Assembly: GCA_002716125.1 (NCBI GenBank)
Contig: PAZH01000089.1
Location: 1-42,745 of the forward strand
Length of the DNA: 42,745 nucleotides
Source of the DNA: Rhodospirillaceae bacterium
GTDB lineage: Bacteria; Pseudomonadota; Alphaproteobacteria; UBA8366
Direction: 5' to 3'
In this document: piece after piece, positions 8,169-16,410 of the stretch
Layout: each line of letters starts with the position of its first letter
Numbering within the stretch: the first letter of the stretch is position 1
The notes under the pieces: model-generated
What the model saw: only the letters and a program-made list of their open reading frames with translations
The model's database searches: none
What the model was told of the DNA's origin: nothing
Position numbers and translations under genes: made by a program

Positions 8169-9080
8169 ATGGGCATGATGGAAGATAAGGTCGTCATCGT
8201 TACTGGCGGTGGTCGGGGAATCGGCCGTGGCATCGCAATGATGATGGCAGAGCACGGCGCGAAGGTTGTCGTCAACGACCTCGGCGGCGGTGCGGACGGT
8301 GAAGGACAAGACAAAGGGCCCGGGCAAGAGGTCGTCGATGCTATTCGCGAGAAGGGTGGCGAAGCGGTATTGAACGACGAAAGCGTTGCCGACTGGGGAG
8401 CCGCTCAGCGCATGGTCGAGCAAGCGAAGGACAACTTCGGTGGCTTACATGCCGTCGTAAACAACGCCGGTATTCTGCGGGACCGCATCTTCCATAAAAT
8501 GTCGGAAGAAGAGTTTGATGCCGTTGTCGCCGTCCATCTGAAAGGTTGCTTCAACGTCTCGCGCGCCGCAGCGGAAACGTTCCGGAACCAATCTGGTGGC
8601 GCCTTCGTGCATATGACGTCGACATCCGGTCTTGTCGGGAACTTCGGTCAGGTCAACTACGGTGCCGCCAAACTCGGTATTGCGGGCCTATCGAAATGTA
8701 TCGCTCTCGATATGTCGCGCTATCGCGTGCGCTCGAACTGCATTTCGCCGTTTGCGTGGAGTCGTCTTATCGGCACCATTCCGACAAACACGCCGGAAGA
8801 GAAAGCGCGGGTCGAGAAGATTCAGCAGATGACGCCGGAGAAGATCGCACCTTTGGCCGTATACCTTTGCAGCGACCAATCGCAGGACGTCACCGGTCAG
8901 ATCTTCGGCGTACGGTTCAATGAAATATTCTTATTCAGCCAGCCCCGGCCTGTTCGCTCGGTTCAACGGACGGAAGGTTGGACGCCGGAGTCGATTGCCG
9001 AGCATGCGATGCCGGCAATGGAGCCGAGCTTCGCCGAATTAGTCCGTTCCGGAGACGTCTTCACGTGGGATCCGGTGTAG
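8169..9080 (+). CDS. Short-chain dehydrogenase/reductase (MFE-2-type 3-hydroxyacyl-CoA dehydrogenase-like)
   Basis: 303 residues. The Rossmann motif is TGGGRGIG near residue 14, followed by VVVNDLGGG and NNAGILRD. The catalytic Ser is in HMTSTSG and the YxxxK pair in YGAAKLG. The long loop after the first beta-alpha-beta unit (DLGGGADGEGQDKGPGQEVV) and the C-terminal extension of about 60 residues after VTGQIFGV are typical of SDRs related to the dehydrogenase part of multifunctional enzyme type 2, which act on 3-hydroxyacyl-CoA. The exact substrate is not shown. ACGGAG precedes ATG 8169. The gene ends in a clear hairpin terminator. Confidence 0.85.
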   Translation: MGMMEDKVVIVTGGGRGIGRGIAMMMAEHGAKVVVNDLGGGADGEGQDKGPGQEVVDAIREKGGEAVLNDESVADWGAAQRMVEQAKDNFGGLHAVVNNAGILRDRIFHKMSEEEFDAVVAVHLKGCFNVSRAAAETFRNQSGGAFVHMTSTSGLVGNFGQVNYGAAKLGIAGLSKCIALDMSRYRVRSNCISPFAWSRLIGTIPTNTPEEKARVEKIQQMTPEKIAPLAVYLCSDQSQDVTGQIFGVRFNEIFLFSQPRPVRSVQRTEGWTPESIAEHAMPAMEPSFAELVRSGDVFTWDPV

Positions 9081-9106
9081 GGGCGACGTTACAGAGTTGA
9101 AAGCTT

Positions 9107-9139
9107 AAACGCCTGAAGTTCACTACTTCAGGCGTTTTT
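9107..9139. terminator. Rho-independent terminator between convergent genes
   Basis: A perfect 13-base stem (AAACGCCTGAAGT with ACTTCAGGCGTTT) around the loop TCACT, followed by T residues on the plus strand. It closes the SDR gene. The arms begin with AAAC and end in GTTT, so it may also work for the AhpD-like gene on the other strand, whose stop is 11 bases away. Confidence 0.85.
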
Positions 9140-9147
9140 GTTTGCGG

Positions 9148-9744
9148 TTATTCCGCGGCTTCGACGTGCTCGGGCAGGGCATCTTTATCGAATCCGCTGC
9201 TCAGCATGTCTTCGATAACACCGTCTTCCATGCCGATCTGCAGCGCGTCGTTGAAGCGATTGAAAAATCCGCAAAGAGCGGTGCGCAACGTGAGTTCGAC
9301 AATTTGCTCTTCCGAGAAATGCTTCTTTAGTCCCTCGAAAATCGCGTCGCGCATGTATTGCGGCTTTTCGGTCACTTGCACCGCATAGTCGCGGACGAGG
9401 CGGTCGACTTCGTCCAGACCCGGACAATCGTCTTCCAGGATGTTCGCGACGGTTTCCGGCGAGAGGCCTTGCTCGCTAAGGCGCGGCGCGTGATGTGCTA
9501 CGCAATACGTGCATTCGTTCAGTTTCGAGACCACGACCAATGCGATTTCCAGGTAGCGCTTCGGTAAGAGCGCTTCGTCGGCTAAATCGAGAAGGAGCCC
9601 CATTATGTGTTTTAACGCCGGCGGCCGGTGCGCAAAGACCTTCACTTGATTGAGGAAAGGGCCGTACTCTTGCGAAAACCGTTGATAGACCGGTTGGCAG
9701 TCTTCGGGAACTTCGTGAATTTCTATATCGCGAACACGTGCCAT
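9148..9744 (-). CDS. Carboxymuconolactone decarboxylase / AhpD-like protein
   Basis: 198 residues, all helical in appearance. The redox motif CTYCVAHH lies near residue 90 (C-x-x-C followed by His), as in AhpD-type alkylhydroperoxidase-like proteins of the CMD family. Such proteins reduce peroxides or other substrates through the cysteine pair, and many are uncharacterised. The start is placed at ATG 9744 because GGAGAAGGA precedes it; an in-frame ATG at 9774 lacks such a site. It is followed on the plus side by the bidirectional terminator. The function in this context is unknown. Confidence 0.8.
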   Translation of the reverse strand: MARVRDIEIHEVPEDCQPVYQRFSQEYGPFLNQVKVFAHRPPALKHIMGLLLDLADEALLPKRYLEIALVVVSKLNECTYCVAHHAPRLSEQGLSPETVANILEDDCPGLDEVDRLVRDYAVQVTEKPQYMRDAIFEGLKKHFSEEQIVELTLRTALCGFFNRFNDALQIGMEDGVIEDMLSSGFDKDALPEHVEAAE

Positions 9745-9811
9745 TGGATCCTTCTCCTCCGTTTTATATCGCATGCATTTATGACGGTTTCACACATGCG
9801 GGCAAGGGCGT

Positions 9812-10192
9812 CTACTTCGAGATACTTTTAATATAGGCGATTATATTTTTGCGATCTTTCTTCTTTTTCAACCCGCCAAAAGCCATGCGATTTTTCGGAA
9901 TGAATTTTTTCGGAGCTTGCAGATATTTTTCGAGATTTTCTTCCGTCCACTCGATACCCGAAGACTTCATTGCAGGCGAATATTTGAAATAGCTTTCGCT
10001 ACCGGCTTTCCTGCCGATAACGCCGTGAAGGGAGGGGCCGAGCTTTTTCTTGCCTGGCTTCAAAGCGTGACAGGCACGGCATTTATTAAAGACTTTTTTG
10101 CCGAGTTTCGCATTTCCTTCCGCCCACACCGGACCGGCGAAGAGGAAGACAGCGGAAATCGCGATACCAGTCAGTTTCGTTATCGAATTCAT
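9812..10192 (-). CDS. Class I cytochrome c (c2-like), periplasmic
   Basis: 126 residues. A signal peptide ends near residue 24 (FLFAGPVWA). The heme c site is CRACH near residue 38, with HALKPGKKKLGPSLHGVIGR following, as in small soluble cytochromes c2 / c550. The probable axial Met is in PKNRMAFGGLK near residue 106. It is very lysine-rich (KKKLG, LKKKKDRK), so it should be a basic electron shuttle. It is divergent from the Cys-rich P460 gene with 243 bases between the starts; the two may form a periplasmic electron-transfer pair, but that is inference. Confidence 0.9.
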   Translation of the reverse strand: MNSITKLTGIAISAVFLFAGPVWAEGNAKLGKKVFNKCRACHALKPGKKKLGPSLHGVIGRKAGSESYFKYSPAMKSSGIEWTEENLEKYLQAPKKFIPKNRMAFGGLKKKKDRKNIIAYIKSISK

Positions 10193-10435
10193 TTAAAAGG
10201 ACCCCCGATAAAAATCTTTCATAATCGAGAAACAGTATCGCTGGTCATTCGAACGTTCTAATCAATGGCTCTCACGACTTCGCGAGCGCTCACGAGAGCG
10301 CGTCGTCGACCTTTCACAATGACGTTATCCGAAGTGAAACCACCTCGTGATCGCCGCCGTATAGGGTGAAGTGGTCTCAAGAGGGTGGTAGCGCCGGCGG
10401 GAAACGGCGCGTGAAATAGTTGAATGGAGGGTGTC

Positions 10436-11389
10436 ATGATTTCCTTTAAGGGCAAAATGTTGGGCTCGACGGTGCTTCCGGCGGTGGTGGCCGTGGGGCT
10501 TGGTATCGCCGGCGCCGGCTTAGCTGCGAAAGTGCACGCAGCTTGTAAGCCGTGTGCGCCAAAGCGCGGGTGTAACCCTTGCGCCGCGAAGCGCGGTTGC
10601 AATCCGTGTGGCGGTGCTTGCAATCCCTGCGGTGCGGGTGCGCAAAATTTCTCCAAGAAATGCGTTATTCCACGTCTGCAAGCAGCGGCGAAATGCAATC
10701 CCTGCGCGGCGAAGTGCAATCCTTGCGGCGGCAAACGGGGTTGCAACCCCTGCGCCGCTAAATGCAATCCGTGTGCAGCGAAGCGAGGTTGTAACCCGTG
10801 CGCCGCGAAGGGTGGCTGCAACCCTTGCGCGGCACGGCGTGGCTGCAACCCATGTGGCGGCTGCAATCCTTGCGGCGGCGCGCCAGACGTTGAATTGACG
10901 ATGGCCGAGGCTGCGAGTGCTTACGATTGCTTGATCGGCGAGATGAAGGCCGCCTACAGCAAATCGAAGAACCCGATCGCGAAGAATTACACCGGGTTCC
11001 GTCTCTACAGCAAAGTTGCTTATTAGTCGGCAACACACGGCAACCGTTTCGTACAGAACTATGGTAACGACTATGCGAAGAACTACGGTGCCTACGAAAA
11101 AGCGGGTACGTTCAAGCCGGGCGCACTCTTGGCGAAAGACAGCTTTACGGTGACCGGCGACGGCAAGACCGCGGTCGGACCGTTGTTCTTGATGCAGAAG
11201 ATGCCGGCCGGCTTCAACAAGGCCAGCCTCGATTGGAAATACACCATGATTATGCCGGACGGTAAGGTTTTCGGCGCAACTGGCGGTAAGAACGCAGCCG
11301 CCATGAAGTTCTGCTACGAATGCCACAACGGTGTCGCGCCCGATCAGGATGCAGTGATGCTGTTGCCGGAAGAATTCCGCGTGAAGTAA
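10436..11389 (+). pseudogene. Cys-rich CNPC-repeat protein with C-terminal cytochrome P460 domain, interrupted by in-frame TAG
   Basis: One reading frame of 318 codons with a single amber codon at 11024-11026 (codon 197). A signal peptide (MISFKGKMLGSTVLPAVVAV and on, ending ...AKVHA) is followed by 12 CxPC motifs. After that comes a P460-type domain: YTGFRLYSKVAY before the stop, then SATHGNRFVQNYGNDYAKNY, AGTFKPGALLAKDSF, VGPLFLMQKMPAGF, YTMIMPDG and the heme site CYECH. P460 proteins are periplasmic c-type cytochromes; some oxidise hydroxylamine. The stop splits the P460 domain itself. CAG to TAG would be a one-base change, but the original residue is unknown. The start at ATG 10436 follows GGAGGG. 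It may be a recent pseudogene, a sequencing error, or read-through yielding two products. Confidence 0.75.
10544..10879 (+). repeat. Degenerate tandem repeat encoding CNPC-AAK/GG units
   Basis: About 340 bases built from units that encode CNPC followed by AAK, AAR or GG, often with a KRG linker. I count one CKPC and eleven CNPC motifs, giving 24 cysteines. A non-repeat insert (AQNFSKKCVIPRLQAA) divides the array after the fourth motif. The units vary in length (roughly 15-30 bases) and in third-codon positions, which suggests old expansion kept by selection on the protein. Confidence 0.8.
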
Positions 11390-11414
11390 CCCTCCGTAAG
11401 GTTACTTGCTAACT

Positions 11415-11446
11415 GGGCGGGCGTCCTTGTGATGCCCGCCCTTTTT
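11415..11446 (+). terminator. Rho-independent terminator after the P460 gene
   Basis: An 11-base GC-rich stem (GGGCGGGCGTC with GATGCCCGCCC, one G-T pair) around CTTGT, followed by TTTTT. It lies 25 bases after the P460 stop codon at 11389, which supports treating the two parts of that gene as one transcription unit. Confidence 0.88.
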
Positions 11447-11580
11447 CTGTCATATGCCCGAATGGTTCGGGCGTCATTTCCTATCTGTTTTTCGATCGCG
11501 TCGTTGTTGGTGAAGGTGCCAGCGGCGATACTGCGTCCCGTTGAAATTCGCGTCGCCCCGCTGAAGCGGATGAACGTCTA

Positions 11581-12732
11581 ATGTCGATTCCGTTCCGGTT
11601 GTCCTTTTCCTATTGGACGTATTTTTTCTACGGCGGGCTATCGATGCCGTGGTGGCCGATCTGGTTGTCGAGTCAGGGCCTGAGCGAGGTCGAGATCGGC
11701 GACCTCCTCGCGTTTGAGCGCATATTCATTGTCGTCGTTAGTTTGATCGTCGCCCATTATTCGGACCGAACCGGACATCGACGTAAGATTCTTATTCTGT
11801 TTGCCGTCGGCATGACGGGCGGCTACGCGCTCTTCGGGGCGGCGACCGTTTTGTGGCATTTCTTTGCGATCGCGGCTTTTTCCGCCATTTGCCGCAGTCC
11901 GCTAATCCCACTTAGCGATAGCATCACGATGACCCATGTGCGCCGCGAGGAAGCCGAGTACGGTAAAGTTCGGCTCTGGGGCACGATCAGTTTCATTATT
12001 GGCAGTTATGCCGGAGGCGGCATTCTCGCTTATCTCAGCGACGACATGATCCTTTGGGGCATTGTTCTCTCCTGTGGATTCGTCGTTGTTGGCTTCTGGG
12101 TGCTGCCCGATACGCGTTCGGAAGGCGTAGCACCGCATTTCACAGCCGGGTTCCGCCTCGCGACGCGGCCGATCTTTATCCTATTCGTCATTACGGTCGC
12201 GCTGTCGATGACCAGTCACACGGCTGTCTATGTCTTTGGGAGTCTTTATTGGCGGGGCGAGGGGATATCGGAGGCGACGATTAGCTTTTTCTGGGCGTTT
12301 GGGGCGGCCTCGGAGATCTTCGTATTTTGGAAGGGGGCGGCCCTGCTGAAGCGCTTCGGGCCGGTCATGCTCATATTCTCCGGTGCTGCGGCCGGCGTAC
12401 TGCGCTGGTACCTGACAGGCATATCAACGGAAGTGTGGGTACTGACCATCGCACAGGCACTTCACGCCTTTACCTTTGGCGCAGCGCATCTGGGTGGTAT
12501 GACCTTTATCAGCCGGGTCGCGCCCAAAGAATTGCTGACCACGGCCCAAACGCTTTATTCCGCGCTCGCCATGGGGGCGGCGATGGCATTGATGACACCC
12601 ATTACCGGCCGGCTCTATCAGATGCTAGGGCCCGAAGGTACTTTCTTTGCGATGATGGCTTTGGCGGGTTCCAGCGCGATCCTCGCGCTCGTGCTGCAGT
12701 GGCGTTGGAACGGGAAGCAGATTTCCGTCTGA
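11581..12732 (+). CDS. MFS transporter, HcaT/PPP-like
   Basis: 383 residues with about 12 hydrophobic segments. The opening (RLSFSYWTYFFYGGLSMPWW, then PIWLSSQGLS) and the loop SDRTGHRRKIL after the second helix match the phenylpropionate-permease-like branch of the major facilitator superfamily. The substrate may be an organic acid. The position just before badH-badI-ridA, on the same strand, fits uptake of a cyclic carboxylate, but an 86-base gap leaves operon membership open. No strong ribosome site precedes ATG 11581. Confidence 0.8.
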   Translation: MSIPFRLSFSYWTYFFYGGLSMPWWPIWLSSQGLSEVEIGDLLAFERIFIVVVSLIVAHYSDRTGHRRKILILFAVGMTGGYALFGAATVLWHFFAIAAFSAICRSPLIPLSDSITMTHVRREEAEYGKVRLWGTISFIIGSYAGGGILAYLSDDMILWGIVLSCGFVVVGFWVLPDTRSEGVAPHFTAGFRLATRPIFILFVITVALSMTSHTAVYVFGSLYWRGEGISEATISFFWAFGAASEIFVFWKGAALLKRFGPVMLIFSGAAAGVLRWYLTGISTEVWVLTIAQALHAFTFGAAHLGGMTFISRVAPKELLTTAQTLYSALAMGAAMALMTPITGRLYQMLGPEGTFFAMMALAGSSAILALVLQWRWNGKQISV

Positions 12733-12818
12733 ATTCTATATCATTGCCGCTGTACGATTCGGGATTTGTCCCTAACTCTATGACCAATTCAATAATCGGA
12801 ATCGGAGGAGATCGCGCC

Positions 12819-13580
12819 ATGCGTGGATTGAACGGAAAAGTCGCTATTGTCACCGGCGGTGCCAGCGGGATCGGCAGGGCGATCAGCCAGCGCTTGGCGG
12901 AGGAGGGCTGCAAGGTCGGTATTCTCGACATTAACGGTGAAGGCGCTGAGAAGGCTGCCAGTGAAATCGGCGAGAATGCCTTCGGTCATGCTTGCGACAT
13001 CACGGACTACGCGGGCGTCGAAGCGACGGTGACGGCGCTCGAGGGTCAGGCTGGCCCTGCCAATATCCTGGTGAACTGCGCTGGCTGGGACCAGCTGTAT
13101 AATTTTCTCGATACCGATCCCGACTTTTGGGACAAGGTTGTCAAAATCAACCTCTACGGCCCGCTGAACCTGTGCCATGTGGTCATGAAAGGGATGGTCG
13201 AGCGCGGCGAAGGCGGATCGATCGTCAATATCTCCTCCGATGCGGGCCGCGTCGGCTCTTCCGGAGAATCCGTCTATTCCGCGTGTAAGGGCGGATTAAT
13301 TGCTTTCGGCAAGACGCTGGCTCGGGAGTACACACGGAACAAGATTCGGATCAATACGGTCTGTCCCGGGCCTACGGATACGCCGCTCTTTGCGGCCGTC
13401 TCTCTCGACCCTGAGGTCGGCGATAAAATTCAGCAGGGTTTAAAGCGCGCCATTCCGATGAAGCGCCTTGGCGTGCCGGAAGATTACGCAGGTATGGTGG
13501 CTTTCCTAGCGAGTGACGACGCGGGCTATATCACCGGTCAGACGATCAGCGTCTCCGGCGGCCTGACGATGCACGGTTAG
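12819..13580 (+). CDS. badH: 2-hydroxycyclohexanecarboxyl-CoA dehydrogenase (BadH-like SDR)
   Basis: 253 residues. SDR motifs are TGGASGIG near residue 13, NCAGWDQL, the catalytic Ser in NISSDAGRVGSSGE, and YSACKGG. The strings SSDAGRVGSSGE, CPGPTDTPL, GYITGQTISVSGG and the final GLTMHG are very close to BadH of Rhodopseudomonas palustris as I remember it. BadH oxidises 2-hydroxycyclohexane-1-carboxyl-CoA to the 2-keto compound with NAD+. ATG 12819 follows a strong GGAGGAG; the long upstream open frame is not coding. badI follows 10 bases later, which strengthens the call. Confidence 0.85.
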   Translation: MRGLNGKVAIVTGGASGIGRAISQRLAEEGCKVGILDINGEGAEKAASEIGENAFGHACDITDYAGVEATVTALEGQAGPANILVNCAGWDQLYNFLDTDPDFWDKVVKINLYGPLNLCHVVMKGMVERGEGGSIVNISSDAGRVGSSGESVYSACKGGLIAFGKTLAREYTRNKIRINTVCPGPTDTPLFAAVSLDPEVGDKIQQGLKRAIPMKRLGVPEDYAGMVAFLASDDAGYITGQTISVSGGLTMHG

Positions 13581-13590
13581 GGGGGCGGAT

Positions 13591-14388
13591 ATGGCCTACG
13601 AAGACATCATCTACGAAGAGCGGGACAATACCGCTTATATTACCTTCAATCGTCCCGAGCGGATGAACGCTTTCCGGATGGAAACCTACTTCGAGGTTCT
13701 GGAGGCGTTGCAGGATGCAGGGTGGAATCCCGATATCGGTTCAATCGTATTGACCGGGGCAGGCGGCAAGGCGTTTTGCACGGGCGGCGATCAGGTCGGA
13801 AATCGGAAATCCGAACGCAACCGCCGGGGAATTATCGGTGTTCCAGTCGAGGAAATCCACGCCTGCCTGCGCGAAGTGCCGAAGCCCGTCATCGCGAAGG
13901 TTCGCGGATTTGCCATTGGCGGCGGTAACGTTATGTGCACGCTATGCGACCTGACGATCGCGTCCGACAATGCGATCTTTGGCCAGGTTGGGCCGAAAGT
14001 CGGCTCCGTCGATCCTGGTTTCGGGACGGCGCTCTTGGCTCACGTGGTCGGCGAGAAAAAGGCGCGCGAGATGTGGTACCTCTGCCGCCGGTATTCCGCG
14101 GAAGAAGCGCTGAACATGGGGCTGGTCAACGCGGTCTATCCGGATGATGAGCTGGATGAGAAGGTCGACGAGTGGTGTGCTGAGATCAACACCAAAAGCC
14201 CAACCGCCATTGCGATCGCAAAGCGGAGTTTCAATGCCGATACGGAGCATATCCGCGGTATCGGAATGCTCGGCTTCCAAGCGTTGAAGCAGTACTACGC
14301 AACGGATGAAGCCAAGGAAGGCGGCAACGCGTTCCGCGAAAAACGAACGCCGGAATTCCGCAAATACGTCCCGCGCGGCCGTGGATAA
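13591..14388 (+). CDS. badI: 2-ketocyclohexanecarboxyl-CoA hydrolase (BadI-like)
   Basis: 265 residues, enoyl-CoA hydratase/isomerase fold. It opens with YEDIIYEERDNTAYITFNRP and carries AFCTGGDQ, GFAIGGGNV (oxyanion region), FGQVGPKVGSVDPGFG, GEKKAREMWYLCRRYS and AIAKRSFN, all characteristic of BadI. BadI opens the ring of 2-ketocyclohexane-1-carboxyl-CoA with water to give pimeloyl-CoA. It is directly downstream of badH, the preceding step. The upstream enzymes (ligase AliA, dehydrogenase AliB, hydratase BadK) are not in the window. The product could enter beta-oxidation or feed biotin synthesis; the latter is speculation. Confidence 0.88.
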   Translation: MAYEDIIYEERDNTAYITFNRPERMNAFRMETYFEVLEALQDAGWNPDIGSIVLTGAGGKAFCTGGDQVGNRKSERNRRGIIGVPVEEIHACLREVPKPVIAKVRGFAIGGGNVMCTLCDLTIASDNAIFGQVGPKVGSVDPGFGTALLAHVVGEKKAREMWYLCRRYSAEEALNMGLVNAVYPDDELDEKVDEWCAEINTKSPTAIAIAKRSFNADTEHIRGIGMLGFQALKQYYATDEAKEGGNAFREKRTPEFRKYVPRGRG

Positions 14389-14391
14389 CGC

Positions 14392-14781
14392 GTGAAACGC
14401 ACTCAGTACGCGAGCGACTATCAAAAGTCGCGTTCATACGCGCCGGCGGTCGTCACCGAGGGCGGGCGAACGGTATGGCTTGCAGGTTTATTGGCAGCGG
14501 AAGACGAGTCCGGGCGATCGCTCGCCGGCGACTTCGCCGCGCAGGTCCGTTGCATCTTCCGCAAGATGCAGAAGCAGATGGAAGAAGTTGGCGGAAGTTT
14601 GGACGATGTGGTGTCGATGACAGTCCACATTACCGATGTGCGCTACAACGGCGAACTTGTCGAACTCCGAAAGGAGTTCTTTAAAGAAGACCATTATCCG
14701 GCTTCAACCTTAGTCACGGTGAAAGCGCTAAACCGGCCTGACGCGCTGGTCGAGATTACGGCAACGGCGGTTATGGTTTAG
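14392..14781 (+). CDS. RidA/YjgF/UK114 family protein
   Basis: 129 residues with a GTG start 3 bases after the badI stop, so it is probably translationally coupled. The typical pattern is visible: SRSYAPAVVTEGGRTVWLAG, then AAQVRCIFRKMQKQMEEVGG, SLDDVVSMTVHITD, and the end YPASTLVTVKALNRPDALVE. The last segment resembles the conserved RidA C-terminal PxRxxxxVxxLxxPxxLVEI, but the usual Arg is replaced (YPASTL), so deaminase activity on enamines and imines is not assured. Its place after badHI suggests a supporting role in the same pathway. Its stop codon overlaps that of the convergent peptidase gene. Confidence 0.83.
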   Translation: MKRTQYASDYQKSRSYAPAVVTEGGRTVWLAGLLAAEDESGRSLAGDFAAQVRCIFRKMQKQMEEVGGSLDDVVSMTVHITDVRYNGELVELRKEFFKEDHYPASTLVTVKALNRPDALVEITATAVMV

Positions 14782-15632
14782 GGGCGCCGAACTCTCGGAT
14801 TGTCGTCGCCCGTCGCATCCGCGACATGTTTCAGAATTCGCCGCAGCGGTTGGATGGCGACTGCCATATCCGTGGCGTTCGCATGAATAAAGGTCGAGCT
14901 GTCGATCCAGATTCCGCAATGGCCTTTCCAGTAGACAATGTCGCCACGCCTCAAGTCAGAGAGGTCGTGCTCGCAGATGGCCTGCCGTCCAATTGCGTGC
15001 TCCTGCATGTCGCTATCTCGGGGGACCTGTACACCACAACGCATCAGCGACATCTGGACCAATGCCGAACAATCGAGGCCGAGACTTGTGCGTCCACCCC
15101 AAAGGTAAGGCGTGCCGATAAAGCGGAGTGCGACGTCGCAATGATCGGTCTCATGATTTCCGACTTGCGCAAGGTGGCGTACGACGACCCAACCGCCTTC
15201 TTCCAGCAGGCGGAATCCATCTCGCTCGGTCTCCGTTAAGCGAAGAGGGGCATTCATGCTGATCAGGTGAAGCGGCGGCGACTTAAGGTCTGGCTGCGGA
15301 TATACGAAGGTGCGCAATACAGCGACTGAATGGGTCGCGACTGTGGACGTATCGGTAAGGGCATCAGCTTCCGTATACCCGACGTAGCCGTCCGTTTCCG
15401 CTTGGACCCAAGCCCAACCGTCTTTGCGCTCGAAGACTAAGACGTTTTCGCCGTAGAGCAGTTCGGTGTCGATCGAGCGTCCGCTATCTGGTGCCGGTCG
15501 CAGTGCGGCGGCGGCGCATTTAATACGTGCCGGAACGCCGGGCGCGTAGGCGGGTGCTTCAATTTTCCCGCGCAACCGGGTGTCCGCAAGGTCTGCGCGA
15601 TAAGCATTCAATCGGCGGTCCAGAGATTCCAT
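14778..15632 (-). CDS. NlpC/P60 (C40) peptidase with N-terminal SH3-like domains
   Basis: 284 residues. The first 150 or so contain SH3-like segments (LLYGENVLVFERKDGWAWVQ, DGYVGYTEADAL). The C-terminal part is a P60 catalytic domain with Cys in LDCSALVQMSL near residue 191, preceded by GTPYLWGGRTS, and His in GHCGIWIDSSTFIHA. Such enzymes cleave gamma-D-Glu to diamino-acid bonds in murein peptides. No signal peptide is visible, so it may act in the cytoplasm on recycled muropeptides, as related cytoplasmic C40 enzymes do. GGAGAGG lies just upstream of ATG 15632. Confidence 0.87.
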   Translation of the reverse strand: MESLDRRLNAYRADLADTRLRGKIEAPAYAPGVPARIKCAAAALRPAPDSGRSIDTELLYGENVLVFERKDGWAWVQAETDGYVGYTEADALTDTSTVATHSVAVLRTFVYPQPDLKSPPLHLISMNAPLRLTETERDGFRLLEEGGWVVVRHLAQVGNHETDHCDVALRFIGTPYLWGGRTSLGLDCSALVQMSLMRCGVQVPRDSDMQEHAIGRQAICEHDLSDLRRGDIVYWKGHCGIWIDSSTFIHANATDMAVAIQPLRRILKHVADATGDDNPRVRRP

Positions 15633-15737
15633 GACCTCTCCAAGCCATGAGCGGCATTAACCATTCTTCTTGTGATGATGTATCACGAATTGCATAAAAA
15701 CACTTCGAAACGGGTGTTCGCAAATTGGTGCGGTAAA

Positions 15738-16406
15738 ATGAAGAAATTTCTACGAAAATTCACGATGACGTTAAGTGGGCTTTGCCTGCTGACAACGGCG
15801 GCGTACGGCGACGTGACGTCGGAGGACGAGGCGGGAACGGTGGTGCGGCTTGAGGGGGTTGCACTCGCCATACAGGACGCTTTGCCGCGTGTTCTCAAAC
15901 CTGGTGAGAAAATTTATATCGGCGATATTCTCTCGACCGGAAAAGAGGCGCGTCTTGAAGTTAAGATTAATGATGGAACCATTTTCAATTTGGGCGAACG
16001 GTCTTCCTTCAATGTAATCGACTTCACTTATTTCACCGGTGAAGACGCTTCTATATCGAAAGGTGTTTTTCGCCTGCTGCAAGGCGCGGTCAACGGCGCG
16101 ACCGGGAAGCTCGCGTCGCTCGGCGGCATCGATATAAAAGGCGATGCCGCAACGATCGGTATTCGAGGGACGGCGTTCTGGGTCGGCGATATGCCCGATG
16201 GATCTTTGGGGGTCGTGCATTGGAAGGGGGGCGGTCTTGATGTCAGTAATGACAAAGGCAGCGTTCAGTTCGATGGAAACGGCGAAGGCTCAGAGATTAA
16301 AGAGGGCGCGCCAAAGACGTGGGCACGCTGGAAACAGAACTACGCGCGCTGGTCGGTAGACTTCGACGCCGGGCCGCGCCCCTACGTTCCGGACCACGCC
16401 AAATAA
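15738..16406 (+). CDS. Exported FecR-domain protein
   Basis: 222 residues. The signal peptide is MKKFLRKFTMTLSGLCLLTT, cleaved near AYG. A FecR domain follows (residues 30-160): GEKIYIGDILSTGKEARLEV, DGTIFNLGERSSF and the core ATIGIRGTAFWVG. FecR-type domains are known from anti-sigma regulators but also occur as stand-alone periplasmic proteins. There is no sigma factor or TonB receptor beside it, so classical iron-transport regulation is unlikely. It is convergent, with a 4-base gap, with an unrecognised exported protein. An upstream in-frame ATG (15672) would spoil the signal peptide. A second FecR protein is encoded at 37313. Confidence 0.82.
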   Translation: MKKFLRKFTMTLSGLCLLTTAAYGDVTSEDEAGTVVRLEGVALAIQDALPRVLKPGEKIYIGDILSTGKEARLEVKINDGTIFNLGERSSFNVIDFTYFTGEDASISKGVFRLLQGAVNGATGKLASLGGIDIKGDAATIGIRGTAFWVGDMPDGSLGVVHWKGGGLDVSNDKGSVQFDGNGEGSEIKEGAPKTWARWKQNYARWSVDFDAGPRPYVPDHAK

Positions 16407-16410
16407 ACTG

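Noticed and set aside
10258..10866. Open frame on the minus strand opposite the CNPC repeats (AAQGLQPR-type repeats)
   Set aside because: It is the reverse reading of the Cys-rich repeat; its apparent repeats follow from the plus-strand gene, which has the signal peptide and ribosome site.
10544..10879. CRISPR-like array
   Set aside because: The repeat units are contiguous, variable in length, in frame and encode CNPC motifs; there are no unique spacers.
12327..12818. N-terminal extension of the BadH-like gene into the MFS gene
   Set aside because: The extension lies inside the MFS coding region in another frame and has no SDR likeness; GGAGGAG before ATG 12819 fixes the start.
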